From the NCBI RefSeq assembly GCF_026914265.1, contig NC_069126.1, forward strand, positions 24,281,473 to 24,345,472: DNA of 64,000 nt, in the 5' to 3' direction. The first letter of the stretch is position 1. Every line of letters begins with the position of its first letter. Source of the stretch: Mya arenaria (taxonomy: Eukaryota > Mollusca > Bivalvia > Myida > Myidae). Shown here piece after piece: positions 1 to 12,670 of this stretch. A model generated the notes under the pieces. The model made no database searches. It saw nothing but the letters and a program-made list of their open reading frames with translations, and was not told the DNA's origin. The position numbers were made by a program, and so were the translations under genes.

Positions 1-687
1 TTCCTATTACCATTTAAAACTCTATGTTTAATGGTTAGTAATGCTTGAGAAGAAATGAAAATTTTGGCAGTTTTTCAGACAATTGAATTCTGTTTCATTG
101 AGAGTTATCTTATATGACTGGATTGAAGGCATTCATGCAAAAGTCAGACTATTTTAATTATTTTTTTTCAAAGCAAATGTGAAAACTCTTAATCAGTGAC
201 AGTGCAGCTTTAACATCCTTTTAGATTTAATCACTATGATTTTAAAATTATCAGACAAACATGATACTAGATGTATACCGTCTTGTTTGGAATTCTTGCC
301 CTTATTCAGTATTTGTTCAATCATAGCAAGATTTATTTGAACTGCCTCTAGGTTAAAGTGTGATAAAATTCATAAGATGTCAAATACATAATTATATAAG
401 ATTCACAATTCTTTGAAGGAATGAACTCCTGCTTACATGTCATATGACAAATTATGGACAAATACAGAACCTAATCCTAATAGTTTTTCTCCAGAATTAT
501 CAAAGGGGTCACTCTTAACAAAGATCTAGTATAAACTTAATAATAATTTCTTTAGTTTAACAATGTTATAAAATCTTGAAAGGTCATAGGCAGGTAGTTC
601 TGACGTTCATACCCTTCAAAACCTTTGACAAGAGGCATGTCTATCAAATATAATTATGAATTACTGGTGTAAATGGGTAGTGGGTAA
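1..687. other. AT-rich stretch, nothing recognised
   Basis: No gene, repeat or exon-like block seen. Confidence 0.5.
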
Positions 688-903
688 TGCACATGTCAAT
701 TGTAACCACCACCACCCCCGTCTGGGGGTATACTGGGTGTGAATGCGGTGGTTTTGTCTTACCTATGGTATGTTGGATGCGGGGGAATTTGGCAGGGATT
801 TTAGTTCAGGATCAGTTCAGGGAATTTAACCTGGGGTAGGCTGGACCAAAAGTCAAAAGTCCCCGGACCTGGGGGCGGGATGTGGTTACAATTGACTGGT
901 GCA
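688..903. mobile_element. MITE, family with tcaattgtaaccac termini, copy 1
   Basis: Inverted ends: tgcacatgtcaattgtaacc at the left and its complement ggttacaattgactggtgca at the right. The GC-rich interior (ctggggg...ccccgg) contrasts with the AT-rich flanks. A second copy lies at 26145. No clear target-site duplication was identified. Confidence 0.8.
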
Positions 904-1379
904 TTATGCTATTCATTTTGTTGCCCACTCTTTTGTTTTTCTTTGATAATCCATTGCACACAACTATAGATCAGGATCTCAAATACTATATATGTTGAAA
1001 ATTGACAACTTTTGATATCAATGTTTTAGTTAAAGTTATGAATAATGAGCGTTCATTCATTGCTTTTTTATCGAATCACAATCATAAGTGTTAGCAAAGC
1101 ACACCACTTTGTGCAGTAATGTTTAATGCTGTGGCTCCTCTTATCAACCAAGCACTTGGGCTGTTGGTGGATAACCATTTCCCTAGTTTCCTCCCTGTCT
1201 GGTCACCTGTTTGAAAATTAAAACATTGATAATATATAATAATGACAAAACTTGAAAGTATCCAGAATTGTACACTATGTTTATACATTTGCTAAATTAA
1301 ATGAATAAGCTAAGGAAATGTACATTCAAAACAAAAGGGCCAGCATGGCCCTTAATTGATCACCTGATTAAAATGACCA

Positions 1380-1960
1380 TGAACAAGTCAGTCAGGTAAC
1401 AACTGGTTATGAAAGGTGTTGCTATTTGCTTAGCAGGTTAGTGGTTGCTGTGTTATTTGATGGTTGATAAGGACTCCTCAAAGAAGGCTGCTCTTTGTTA
1501 ACAGAAATGAGAATTATGGTAAGCTGGTTGTTCCCATGGTCAATGGATGTTACGGTAATGAACCAGAATGTTGCTATGGAAGTAAATGATTACTAAGGAA
1601 GTAATTGGTTGCTATGAATGTTGGCTGTTGCTCAGGAAAAAAGTGGTTGCTAAATAAGGCATTGGTGCCTATAAAGGTAGTTAATGGATGCGTTGGAAGG
1701 AATTGGATGCTAAGGAAGTCATTGGTTGAATGGGAATTCATTTGTTGCTATGGATGAAGGTAGTTGCTAAGGCAATCATTGGTTGATAAAGAAGCCAAGG
1801 ATTGTTTAGGATGTCATCATTTTTTATGGAAGTCATTGGCTGCTGTAAATGAAGTATTTGATAAGGATGTCCTTGGTTGCTTATAAAGTGGTTGTTAAGG
1901 AAGACATTGTGAGTTTGGATTGTAGTCACTAAGTCAGACAAGTGGGTTCCTTAAGGGTAC
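1380..1960. repeat. Degenerate short tandem repeat (ggttgctaaggaagtcatt-like)
   Basis: Variants of ttggttgctaaggaagtcat recur every ~20-25 bp in imperfect form. The minus-strand frame across it is a by-product of the repeat. Confidence 0.6.
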
Positions 1961-3666
1961 TACGAGGTCTACGATTTCCTCAACAAGACAAAACCATGCT
2001 TAACATTCTGCCAAAAGGTGATTATTATATTGTTGTAACAACTTGTTTCATAATCTTTGAAACTAAATACCTTTTAGTTTAGACATCAGTTTCTAAGGAA
2101 TTCATACATTACTGCAGAAGTCATTGCCTGATTTGAATGTGTATCAATTTTTGTCCTAGAAGTCTATCAGTAACAGGGGAACTCTGGTTGGGACAACTTT
2201 GACCCCAAGGACGAAACTTGAACAACATTCATAAAAAAAACACTTAACAACAATCAGTGATTTTTTATGAATTCTTTTTACTGCCTGTACAATGTACCTC
2301 GCAAATTCGGTAAAAAGTCAACTTTGGGAAAAATACAAAATCAGGCTAAAATTGCTTATATAATGGCAAATATACATTTTTTAACTTTTTTATGCATACC
2401 TTATGCTGTGAAAGAGTAAGACTTGTCAAGATTTTGTTTATATTTCAAGAAATTCATTGCTATTTTAATCCGGAATGTAATGTAATTTTTTTTAATTTTG
2501 GGGAAAATGGAGTTTTTCACAATAAAAAAATCACTGACAATGAACTACAAACTCCAACATATAAACACCACATACACAAAAACAAATTGATTACATATAT
2601 AAATTACTGAATATTCACATGGTCTTATGATATTATTGATGAATATTATAATGTTATTTTTAGATACCAGTTACGGGTAGTAGTAATGAAGAATACCAGA
2701 TTACAAAATCAAAGTGGAAATTGGAACTATTAGAGAATCACTTTATTTGTGGGTAGGTCACTTAAATATTCATTGAGGTGAAAAGAAATTACCATATGAT
2801 GTATTGCATATGTTTAACCGCTGTTGCACAATCATCATTTCCAAGTGACTGTCTTCATGTCCAGTACTAGCTTACAAAATCCCTTTCTAGATAGTCAAAG
2901 ACTTCATCTGATGCATCTTAAAAAGGAAGAATACAACACAATCATGAACACAATAAATGCAAATAATGTTGGGTATGCTTTAAACATGATTCAAATGCAA
3001 AACGTCTTGGCAATTATTTCTAGAGCAATCTAAATGTCCTACATGAGATTTATTCTCTTATGAAAAAGTGATGTTTATGTAAAAGCCAAATATACTAGAA
3101 ATGTGTCAAGTGGACATTAAGTCTTGTGTTGCTTGGTGAATTGCATATACTGTGAATGAACATAATTAACAAAAAAACAGGGATTTCTCATAAGATGACA
3201 AAGTTTTTTTTTACCAAGTTTGGTAAAGATTATTGAGCCATACAATGTTTTTATCTGGACTGCATCGTCTTTTATTCTGGGCAGCATAATATGGAAATCC
3301 AGGCCATGTATATACATCTGGGTTTTATCTGTAATGGACCACATTTTCCAAAATGTATGTAGGCAAATGAGTTACATGGAAATAAAAACTATCTATACAT
3401 AATAATAAGTGATTTGTGAACATGTGTTTACCTTGGTATTATATACCCATATATATATTATATGACATAATATTGGGTTAATACAAAAAAAATGAAATAA
3501 TATATAATTAGGTTAATGATAAATCAAGCAAATTTAAACTAACACAAACAATTATATGTATATATTTACATTATTTCACAGTAAAATATAATAGAAATTT
3601 ATAAACATTGGCATAATGCTTAAATCAGTTATCTATTTCAAGGCAGTTGTCATTAAATCATAAAAT
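1961..3666. other. AT-rich stretch, nothing recognised
   Basis: Only short chance frames; no splice-bounded block. Confidence 0.5.
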
Positions 3667-3670
3667 TTAA

Positions 3671-4016
3671 AGCTGCACTCTCACAGATATACCATTTTTA
3701 CAACTTTTTTATTTTGTCTTGGAAAGAACAAATTTTTGCATAAATATCTGCAAACCAATGATATAAGATTGCTGCCAAAAAATCAGATCGTAGATTTCCA
3801 TATTTCCGTTCGAAAATTAATGTTTTATGGCTTAAACCGTTACTAATGGTTTAAGAAAAATGCATAAAACATTACTTTTTAAACTTAAATATAAAAATCT
3901 GCTATCTAATTTTTTGTCAGCTGTCTTAAATAACTGGTTTCCATGGATTTTCGCAAAAATTGCCTCATTCCAAGACAAAAAAATTGTCAAAACGTTCAAT
4001 CTGTGAGAGTGCACCT
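3671..4016. mobile_element. TTAA-flanked MITE, family AGCTGCACTCTCACAGAT, copy 1
   Basis: TTAA at 3667-3670 and 4017-4020 flanks inverted ends agctgcactctcacagat / atctgtgagagtgcacct. The target TTAA suggests a piggyBac- or Kolobok-type source (inference). Interior halves are themselves partly inverted. Confidence 0.85.
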
Positions 4017-4176
4017 TTAAGGTCAAAACAACTAGAAAATGGAACTTTAAACAATAAACTTAAAAACCATGACTTATGGTACAAGTATTTCCACATCGGA
4101 GCGGCTGGTTCTTACACACTGACAGTGACACACAATACACTCCACTCCTCTCCATTAACCCTTTATATATATATTA

Positions 4177-4926
4177 CAGTCGAAACTCGTTGGCTCGATA
4201 TCTCATGGCTCGATATCCTCGTTGGCTTGAACCAGATTAAAAGAACTGATTTTGTTTAACTCTTTGTTCATATAAAATTTGATCGGATGGCTCGATATAT
4301 TGTCTCAGGGTCGATATTTCTCCACGCTCGAAGTCATTTTCGCGGTTCCAAGTAAGAATTTCACAATTTTGTTTGCTTGGGTCGATGTCATTTTCGCGGG
4401 TTCAGGTAAGAACCTCACACCTTGATTTGTTTTGTTGGCTTCATTTAGCACACGGCGCTAATCGATAAAAATTAATTCAATTTATTATAATTATTATCAA
4501 ATTTGAATGACTTAACAGTTTGAATAAACATGCCATCACTTTATCTAAGTTATTTCCCTAATTGTTATACATGTATAAATTTCAATGCATCCTGATATAA
4601 CTAATAAGCTATGTTTTTGTTACCCACTGTTTAAAATTACTTGTTTGTTGTTTTCGCATAATTTTTATAATTAATAAAAACAATCAAATAATATTTTCTA
4701 AGTATCGAATAAGTGATGTTACGAACTTTACGACATGTAACTATGTCCAATTAATACTCTTCTCTTGCGGAGATAGCATAGCCAATAACAAACGAGGTAA
4801 ACAAGACTTTTTGTAACGAATAATAAAAAAATAACATTCTGTAAGCAATCCCGCTTGGCTCGATATTCTCGAGGCTTGAAGTATTTTGGCTGGTCCCTAG
4901 AATATCGAGCCATCGAGTTTCGACTG
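4177..4926. mobile_element. Pogo/Tigger-like MITE, long copy (TA target)
   Basis: Inverted ends cagtcgaaactcgttggctc / gagccatcgagtttcgactg are flanked by TA on both sides. Motif ggctcgata repeats near each end. 750 bp, with no transposase-like frame. TA target and CAGT ends fit the pogo branch of Tc1/mariner (family knowledge). Confidence 0.82.
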
Positions 4927-4929
4927 TAG

Positions 4930-5092
4930 TTTAAAGCTGACGGAGGCACTCCTGCCATGTACCACTGCCACCATTTAAGTAAACCTGGGAGGAGAAGTGC
5001 CCCAGTGTGGAGCTTGAACCAACAACAACTGCTGGAACACTATCATGGCGCTGTAACCAACTGAGCTAACTGAACGGCTGGTTCTCATCGAC
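4930..5092 (-). mobile_element. tRNA-derived SINE-like element
   Basis: Read on the minus strand it shows an A box tagctcagttgg (5068-5057) and, about 40 nt further, a B box ggttcaagctc (5020-5010), the internal Pol III promoter of tRNA-type SINEs. It does not fold as a functional tRNA: no CCA-proximal acceptor stem was found. It abuts the 4177-4926 MITE. Confidence 0.65.
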
Positions 5093-5659
5093 ACGATCTA
5101 CATCTACAATAACTTTACAATGTACATGAATACATAAATAACTAAAGTATGAATGCAATGTATTCATGTACATTGTAAAGTTGATGTCTACTGTTCTACT
5201 TTAAAAGACACATGCATGTACCCCAAAATTAGTTTTGACAGGCATGACTCACTAATGCCAGTTGTGAGCTTGTTCCTAGCTTTGATCAAGATATTTCTGT
5301 CTGAAAATGACATTGAATACACTCTAAAGCCTAAAAGGCTGTAAAATATGCATTCAACATCTTGATAAGCAACTAACTTAAATAAATTAAAATATTAGGA
5401 TACAGAATGATGTGAAAGAGACTTTAAAAATATCGCTGCATTGTTGGATGTTGGTGCTGTCATCTGATGATCTGTCAGCGGCAATGATTGAGGCAAGCAT
5501 CAAGTATATTTAAATAAACATTGCATTTTAACAGATTAAATGTTTTGACAACTGTTTTATTTTTTGTCTTTATACAAGCCAATTAATGCATAAGTGCAAG
5601 AAAAACAGTGACACAAGACTGCTTAAAAAAACATTGGATTGCATATATATTTAAGTTAA

Positions 5660-6015
5660 AGCTTCACTCTCACAGATATACCATTTTTACAACTTTTTTT
5701 ATTTTTTGTCTTGGAAAGAGCAAATTTTTGTATAAATATCTGCAAACCAATGATATAGGATTGCTTACGAAAACCCAGATCATAGATTTTCATATTTCCG
5801 TTTGAAAATTAATGTTTTATGGCTAAAACCGTTAATAAACGTTTTAGAAAAATGAACAAAACATCAATTTTTGAACTGGTATATATAAAAATCTGCGATC
5901 TATATTTGTCAGCAGTCTTATATAACTGCTTTCCATGGATTTTCGCCAAAATTAGTACATTCCAAGACAAAACATAAAAAAGTTGCCAAAATGTTCAATC
6001 TGTGAGAGTGCAGCT
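5660..6015. mobile_element. TTAA-flanked MITE, copy 2
   Basis: TTAA at 5656 and 6016; ends agcttcactctcacagat and atctgtgagagtgcagct. Interior very close to copy 1. Confidence 0.85.
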
Positions 6016-6021
6016 TTAAGA

Positions 6022-6135
6022 AAATTATGTTTTATGCATTTTTCTTCCAACTGTTAGTAGCACTTTTAGCCATAAAACAATTTTTTTAACGGAATATGTA
6101 AATCTGCGATCTGATATGTGAGAGTGCAGCTTTAA
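6022..6135. mobile_element. Partial TTAA MITE adjoining copy 2
   Basis: Contains the central ttttagccataaaac and the end tgtgagagtgcagctttaa, but only one terminus. Probably a truncated copy or an internal duplication of copy 2. Confidence 0.6.
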
Positions 6136-6904
6136 GGAGTACTTCGTTATATCAATAAAATATACTCGTTAAACTGTCAATTGTTTACGTATCTACATAA
6201 ATTCAATTACCTTTTGAACTAGAAGGTGTTATATTTTCAAAGAAAATAGCCATTTACGTCTGTTCAGTGTCGGTCAAATTCGATGTTTTGAATCACTCTA
6301 GCGCGTGCTAAATACTAAATGACGCAATGTTTTGGACTGGTCTTCATTTTCTTCGATACAGGCACAACCGAGCGTAAATATTAAGCGAGAAAGTCTAGTG
6401 GAACGATGCAGGGTTCATTGGGTTTGTTTACAAAAATTCAAGCATCCGGTTAAGAAGACGACAAATAAGAATGGTATTAAGTTGGTAGAATGGAACTCCT
6501 TCCTGATTCCTGCACATGTAAGTTGTAAGTATTGACTATATCGGGATACCATACAGGACACTCAAGTTTTATTTTATATTTTCTTAATTATCATGCAAAT
6601 GAAAATAATCACTATCATTTAAAAGTTATTCAGGGATAGTTGCAAATGGTTTGTTTACATTAATTAGTTTTATGAATTTAATTGAATACACAAATTTTTA
6701 TTAGAGCTTTGCACCAAATTAAATTCAGTTCATTTTACGGGAGTAACCCACACTAGCGGATCCAGAAAGGGGGTGGGACCCCCCCCCCCAAAAAAAAAAA
6801 AAATATTCTGTAAAGAATCTCAAGACAATTATTAAAAAAATCTTTTGATCTTTGATATCATAATGGTAATTTTTTTTTACCAAAATGTAAAAAAAAATAT
6901 CAAG

Positions 6905-6990
6905 TCAGAGAATGGGTTGGAACCGGTGTCGCCAAAATTGCAGTCCAGTGTTGTATCCACTGTGCTATGAAGGCTTATCCTAAACAATTG
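6905..6990 (-). mobile_element. tRNA-like SINE fragment
   Basis: On the minus strand: tagcacagtggatacaac, then ggttccaaccc about 35 nt later, resembling degenerate A and B boxes. Different family from the 5 kb element. Confidence 0.45.
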
Positions 6991-7208
6991 GAATATTTAA
7001 TCTTTATACCTAACTTGTAATATATTGGCGAATTTTTTTTATTGTAAATTATGTGGTACTTCAGTTTGTAAGTTTTAATGCATTGTACACATAGATACCA
7101 AGTTTATGTCAGTTTTCGTCAATTTTCTTTTTTTCCGCTATTTCATTAAACAGATTACTGCCCCTTTTAAACAAGTCTTTTGGAGGAACTGTTGGGGATT
7201 GTTATTAA

Positions 7209-7514
7209 AGCTGCATTTTCACAGATTTACCACTCTGACAACTTTTTTTCATCATGGAATGAATCATGCAATGTTAGTGCATAAATTATGTCCGCGAACT
7301 ATGATTTAAAACTGCTGAAAAAATATCAGATAGCTGTTTTTCATATGTACGTTCATAATTGTTGTTTTGTGACTTAAATTTGAACACTTTCAGAAAAATG
7401 AAATATTAAGCAGATTTCTCAATACATGACATCTGTTTTATTGTCAGCAATTAAAGGCATTGATTCTCTGAGATAATAATAATGTTAAAACAGTCAATCT
7501 GTGAGAGTGCAGCT
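7209..7514. mobile_element. TTAA-flanked MITE, copy 3
   Basis: TTAA at 7205 and 7515; ends agctgcattttcacagat and atctgtgagagtgcagct. More diverged interior than copies 1 and 2. Confidence 0.8.
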
Positions 7515-7720
7515 TTAAGACTCATTTTTCCTAAGATCAGCCAAGTTAGTATTATAGCTAATTTAAGCTTAAAAGTAGGTGAATTTTATATTTATTTCAG
7601 ACCAGATACTTTTGAGGGACCAATTTAAGGGCAAACAGACAAACGTTTTGATGCAAAGAAAGCATTGGATTTGAAAGGTAGATTTTTAACACATATTTAC
7701 ATGTACTCAATGTCATTTAC

Positions 7721-7918
7721 TAGGGCCTAAAAAAATAAATTGTTTGGTTAGGGTTACATCCTTTTCAAAAAAAGGTAGGGTAGGTAGGCTTTTTTTTTTT
7801 TTTTTTTTTTTTTTATTAGGCTTTATATAAGAATATCATTGGAGAATGGTGTTAAAGCTATCTTCTGTATAAGCGTTTAAGGTTTAAACTAAATATTGAA
7901 AAGCAATTAAAAAAAAAC

Positions 7919-7953
<35 letters not shown>

Positions 7954-8059
7954 TTTTTCATTATTTTTTTCAAACTGACTATAAAAACGGAAGGGTCGGC
8001 GCCTATTCCGTAGGTAGGGTCGGGTAACCCGAACCAAATGTATTTTTTTTTAGGCCTAG
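7721..8059. mobile_element. MITE with poly-T interior
   Basis: Inverted ends: tagggcctaaaaaaataaat...ggttagggttac and, on the right, gggtaacccgaaccaaatg...aggccta. Two T runs of 25-30 nt lie inside. It interrupts an intron of the putative transcript at 6362-12430. Confidence 0.75.
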
Positions 8060-8439
8060 TATAACATAATGTATTCAAGTATAAGATATTTCAAGTATTT
8101 GGTCAGGTTGTTAGGTTTAATTGAAACTGTTAAGCAAATAAATGAAAGTCCATGCAATTTTGCATGCACATGTTTGTTGCATGCAGATTTTACTCAGATG
8201 GCATAGGGTACAGTTACTCTTGTAACTTGCTTAAAATAAATGCAAATAATTCTGCATGTGTCTGAAGTCATGTTTTATTTTTCTCTACAAATTGTTTTAA
8301 AAAATGCAATTGTTTGATTTCCTTTCTTATGTGTTATGCATTGCAGTTCCCATGGAGAAGAAAAATGGAGTGATTCTAAAAGTATGAAGATACTCCTGTG
8401 TACTCCTGTGTATAATGAGGAAATCTTGTCAGTGAATGG

Positions 8440-10386
8440 TAAGTTCTCTTTGGATTAATTCTATGTATAACAATATAAATATGAGGTAAGCCAAGAAATG
8501 AGAATTAACATAATTATTCTGTTCAAACATACATTGACATATTAAATATAAAGACATATGTATGATTTGTCTCTGCTATTATACTCCTACCACTTGATGG
8601 TTAGGGTTCATTTGGACAAGTCTTCTTTTATCCATAATTCCAAATGCTTCTGAGATTTCTAACACATATTAAATATGTTGAGGAGAAGTGCTGTGCAAAA
8701 AACATTTTTGTTTATGGTATTTTAGAGTTATTGGTCTTTGATTATTTTTCTTTCACTTTTCTATGTTTTTGAGGTATTAACTTCAAACTTCATGCACATA
8801 TTGGACGTGATAAGAAAAATAGCTGTGCATATGAATCATTAAATTGTGTATGGTAGTCAAAGAATTGTAAACCTTTGATTATTATCTTTATATTTTTTTA
8901 TTTTTTTCTTCTCTTCATAACTTTTTTTCATTTTTTACTTTAATTTAACAAAACACTATTCTGTTTTTGGTATATTAAGGATTATTTTCTTATGTTTATT
9001 TTGTGCTTGGCAGTTTTAAAATTATTGCCTAATTGGTTACTGTATGCTTAAAAGCAAACATCACTCTCAGTGAAACCTCTTATTACAATAGGTGATAGCT
9101 GTAGTTTTTTATGGAAACAAGTGTTTGACAGTATGAGTCATTTTTTAGTAGCAATATATTATGTACATTTAAGGTATAAGTTCTCTTTTGCTAATTGTTC
9201 AGTTGTTTTTCAGTTGTTGCAATTGTGGACCAGGCCAGAGTTGTACTAAACCAACTAAGACACAATGAGATACAGGAATGACACAATGAGAAACAGGAAA
9301 CAGGAGAGTGATGAATGATCGCCACCTGTTACAAATTCATCTAGGTACAGTTTTTATTCCAGATTATGTTCATCATGTTTGTTTAAGACCGTGATGATGA
9401 GGACTAATCTATTGATTATCCCTTGCCAAAAGGCAAAGTGGATACAGTAATTGTGTAATTGTGCACGTGTGTGTGCGTGTGCACGGAATGTAATCTTGAG
9501 CATAAATCCCCCCGATATTAACTTCAAACTTCATATACAGATAGATCCCTATTGAGAAGAAATGCAGTGTTAAGGGACCATAACTCTGTTTACAGTTCTT
9601 TTTGTAATAACCCTTTGTTATATTTCATACTGAGTTTTTGTCTGCAGCAGAACTTGAAAAGTCTTTGAGGTGTTGATCTCAAACTTCAAATATGTACAGA
9701 TAGATCTCATTTAGCAGAAGTGCAGTGCACAGAAACCATAACTCAAGATTTTTTTGTAGTAGTTGCCCTTTGTTAGTTTTCAATGTTATCCTTTGGTGTA
9801 ATGCACAGTTGTGATCATGCTCAAATATGCTCATTCACATTAAAATTAATTGTCCAGGTTCAAATCCTGTGATAGAAACAATTATTTTCTTTCTGTGTTT
9901 AGCAAAGTTTATATGAACTATCTATCAATGTAAAATAAACTAAGATTTGTGTGTTTTTATCATTTCTTATTTATTTGTATATTTTTTGTTACATATTTTT
10001 ATGTGCATATATATAAAATCTATATCACAAAAAGTGTGGCTAATTTTTAATATTAAGATATAATATGTATAAGAACTATCATATTTCAAAATCAACCATA
10101 GAGCTTTTGCAAGATAGATAATAACTTAATGTATCTGATGAACAATAATGTGATTTTGGGATGCCAGCAATAACTTTTCAAGGTGAAAATATGTTCTTGT
10201 CATTGATTTTACATATAAGTAATCAGTATGCAAAGCCCTTTCAAATAATACTTATATGGGGTAACTATCAAATTTTAACATTGAAGCCAATGGCACAAAT
10301 GAATGAAAAGCTCCTTAATAGTTCAATATTTGAAGCCAACAATGGAACTGTGTTTATGTATTGCTTAATGTTCCTTTTTCTTTCAG
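8440..10386. other. Introns of the putative transcript with decayed dispersed repeats
   Basis: Pieces such as gaggtattaacttcaaactt (8770), ccgatattaacttcaaactt (9515) and gaggtgttgatctcaaactt (9668) are recurring remnants of the dispersed element type. Confidence 0.45.
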
Positions 10387-10691
10387 AAAACTCCCCACAT
10401 CCAACAAGAGACAATCTGACTTCAAAATCTTCATTGAAGGCAACTTAATGGACAAGACATCCGTCACATAAAGATTCACTAAAATTGGAATGATATACCA
10501 ATTTTAACTTTTAACAGACAAATACATTATAGATTTGAAAATAGATTACCCTTAAATAAGTTGGATGATTAACATTTACCTCAACACAGTACAAAGTGCT
10601 CATGTTGAACTATTGTGATTGATCATAGTCTGTCCTTCATTTTTATTAACAGTTTCATACAGTGTTAACACTTTAGTATGGGGACTCATTT

Positions 10692-11580
10692 TTAGCTCAA
10701 CTTTTCGAAGAATATGGAGAGCTATACTACTCACCCAAGCGTCGGCGTCACCCCTTGGTTAAGGGTTTGCGTGCAAGCACACATAGGTTAATATCTCAGC
10801 AACTACTTGAGGTATTGCATTGAGACTTTATACAATGGTACTCAACCATCCAACCTACTTAATTAACCAAGTTTGATAACTCTACTTTGCATTTAATGCC
10901 AATAATAGGCCTTTAATATTTGACTTAGAAATTCTGGTTAAGGTTTTGCATGCAAGCACACATAGGTTAATATCTCAGCAACTACTTGAGGTATTGCATT
11001 GAGACTTGATACAATGGTACTCAACCATCCAACCTACTTATTTAAACAAGTAAGATAACTCTAGTTTGCATTTAATGTAAATAATAGGCCTTTATTATTT
11101 GACTTGGAAATTCTGGTTAAGGTTTTGCATGCAAGCACACATAGGTTAATATCTCAGCAACTGCTTGAGGTATTGCATTGAGACTTGATACAATGGTACT
11201 CAACCATCCAACCTACTTAATTTACCAAGTGAGATACTCTAGTTTGCATTTAATTCAAATACTTGCCTTTATGATTTCACTCAGAAATTCTGGTTAAGGT
11301 TTTGCATGTAAGCACACATAGGTTAATATCTCAGCAACTACTGGATGAATTGCATTGAGACTTTATACAACCACCCAACCTAATTGAATAATCAAGTTAG
11401 ATAAAAATTCTGGTTAAAATTTTGCATGTAACCACATTTATGTTAATATCTCCGCACATCATGTATTGCATTGAAATCTAATGTAACAGTGATCCATGCA
11501 TGTTTCGCCAAAACTTTTCAATCCTTACACTGAAAAGCAGCGGAATAGTCGAGAGCGCTGTCTCTGTGACAGCTCTTGTC
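10692..11580. repeat. Dispersed element with ~178-bp internal tandem repeat
   Basis: Starts tttagctcaacttttcgaag and ends ctgtgacagctcttgtc. Inside, four to five copies of a 178-180-bp unit (ggttaaggttttgcatgcaa, caaccatccaacctactta), starting at about 10757, 10937, 11115, 11293, with a truncated last copy. A related element without the array is at 38926. Confidence 0.8.
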
Positions 11581-12670
11581 TCTTTGGTCTTTATTCATAC
11601 TGGCCAGAATATGTTTACCAAAAAAATCTTAATAGAGATTGATAACTGTTCAGGTTGGACAAAAAGCATGTAGGTTGTTTGTTCTAATAATATAAACTGT
11701 AAATGCTTCAGAAACTATATATATAATTTTTCATGATATTTGTCAGTATTTATTCTCGTCAACATTTAAATAATATTAGGTGAAACTTGTTTATTGGTCA
11801 AAATGTGTTTGATTAGAGTGGCCTCAAGTTCCACTTCATATGAATGAAATTTGGTCAAGTTTTAGAAAAAAACTATGTTCTAGTTTTATAGGCCATATTC
11901 TCTTCCCAAGCTTTCCTTAAAGAATGAATGTAGGTAATATGAAACAGGAGTCACTAAGTCAAGTATTAAAAACCTTAAAAATTGCTATTCATAGAGGTAT
12001 CGTTTCCTCATCATAAATCACAACTTAGCCAGCAAGACTTTTCAACAAATAAGGCATAACATGTAAAAAGTTAATAATTAGGCACATATTTTAGTGAATA
12101 AAAGCTTGTGAACATATTATTGAAACAAATAATGTGTCTGGTTCTGAGGTGAGCAATAAAGCACATTGCTTAGTAACAATTGAGCTAGCTCATTATTAAA
12201 AGTTTGTTTTAAACTTGAATTAAATGAATGCAAATCATATATTATTATTTTTAATCTATTTTTTTTTTTTTAGTTACATTGTTCTGTTGTTAATTTCCAT
12301 ACTGACTTGGTCAATTATGGCTAATTGTCTAATTATATTTTAACTTCTAACCTAAATGTATCATTGTACTTTTGAGTGTTCTGTTAACTATATTGCACAT
12401 TACCCTATATGACAGTATAAATTCAATAAAACCTTATTAAGTTCCATACATATTGGAGCACATGGTAAGCCTCTAGAAATGTCACTTCTTAAACCTAGAT
12501 TCTTGATCTGTTCGCCACATTGTTTTGTTAATTTTTTGTTTATAAAAACAAATGATTGTTTAATGTCAAGGAAACCTTTTTAAAGTTAAAATGTAAATGA
12601 ACATAGATAACTGTCAAATATTATTTACCATTTAATAACTGTCTAAAGGCAAAATTTCCATTCATTTTTA

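Larger units (their letters stand above)
6362..12430 (+). ncRNA. Putative spliced, probably non-coding transcript
   Basis: Five blocks are bounded by good GT/AG sites on the plus strand: 6362 (or upstream)-6517 (donor gtaagt), 7601-7677 (tttatttcag/gtagat), 8347-8438 (ttgcag/gtaagt), 9214-9344 (gtttttcag/gtacag) and 10387 onward (ctttttctttcag), with aataaa at 12425 (another at about 12154). The first block is open for 52 codons (VHWVCLQKFKHP), but the join to block 2 gives a stop after five codons and later blocks have stops in every continuous frame. Prediction rests only on splice consensus; a protein with different start exons is not excluded. Confidence 0.35.

Noticed and set aside
4930-5092. 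A functional tRNA gene
   Set aside because: A and B boxes are present but no closed acceptor stem; fits a SINE head.
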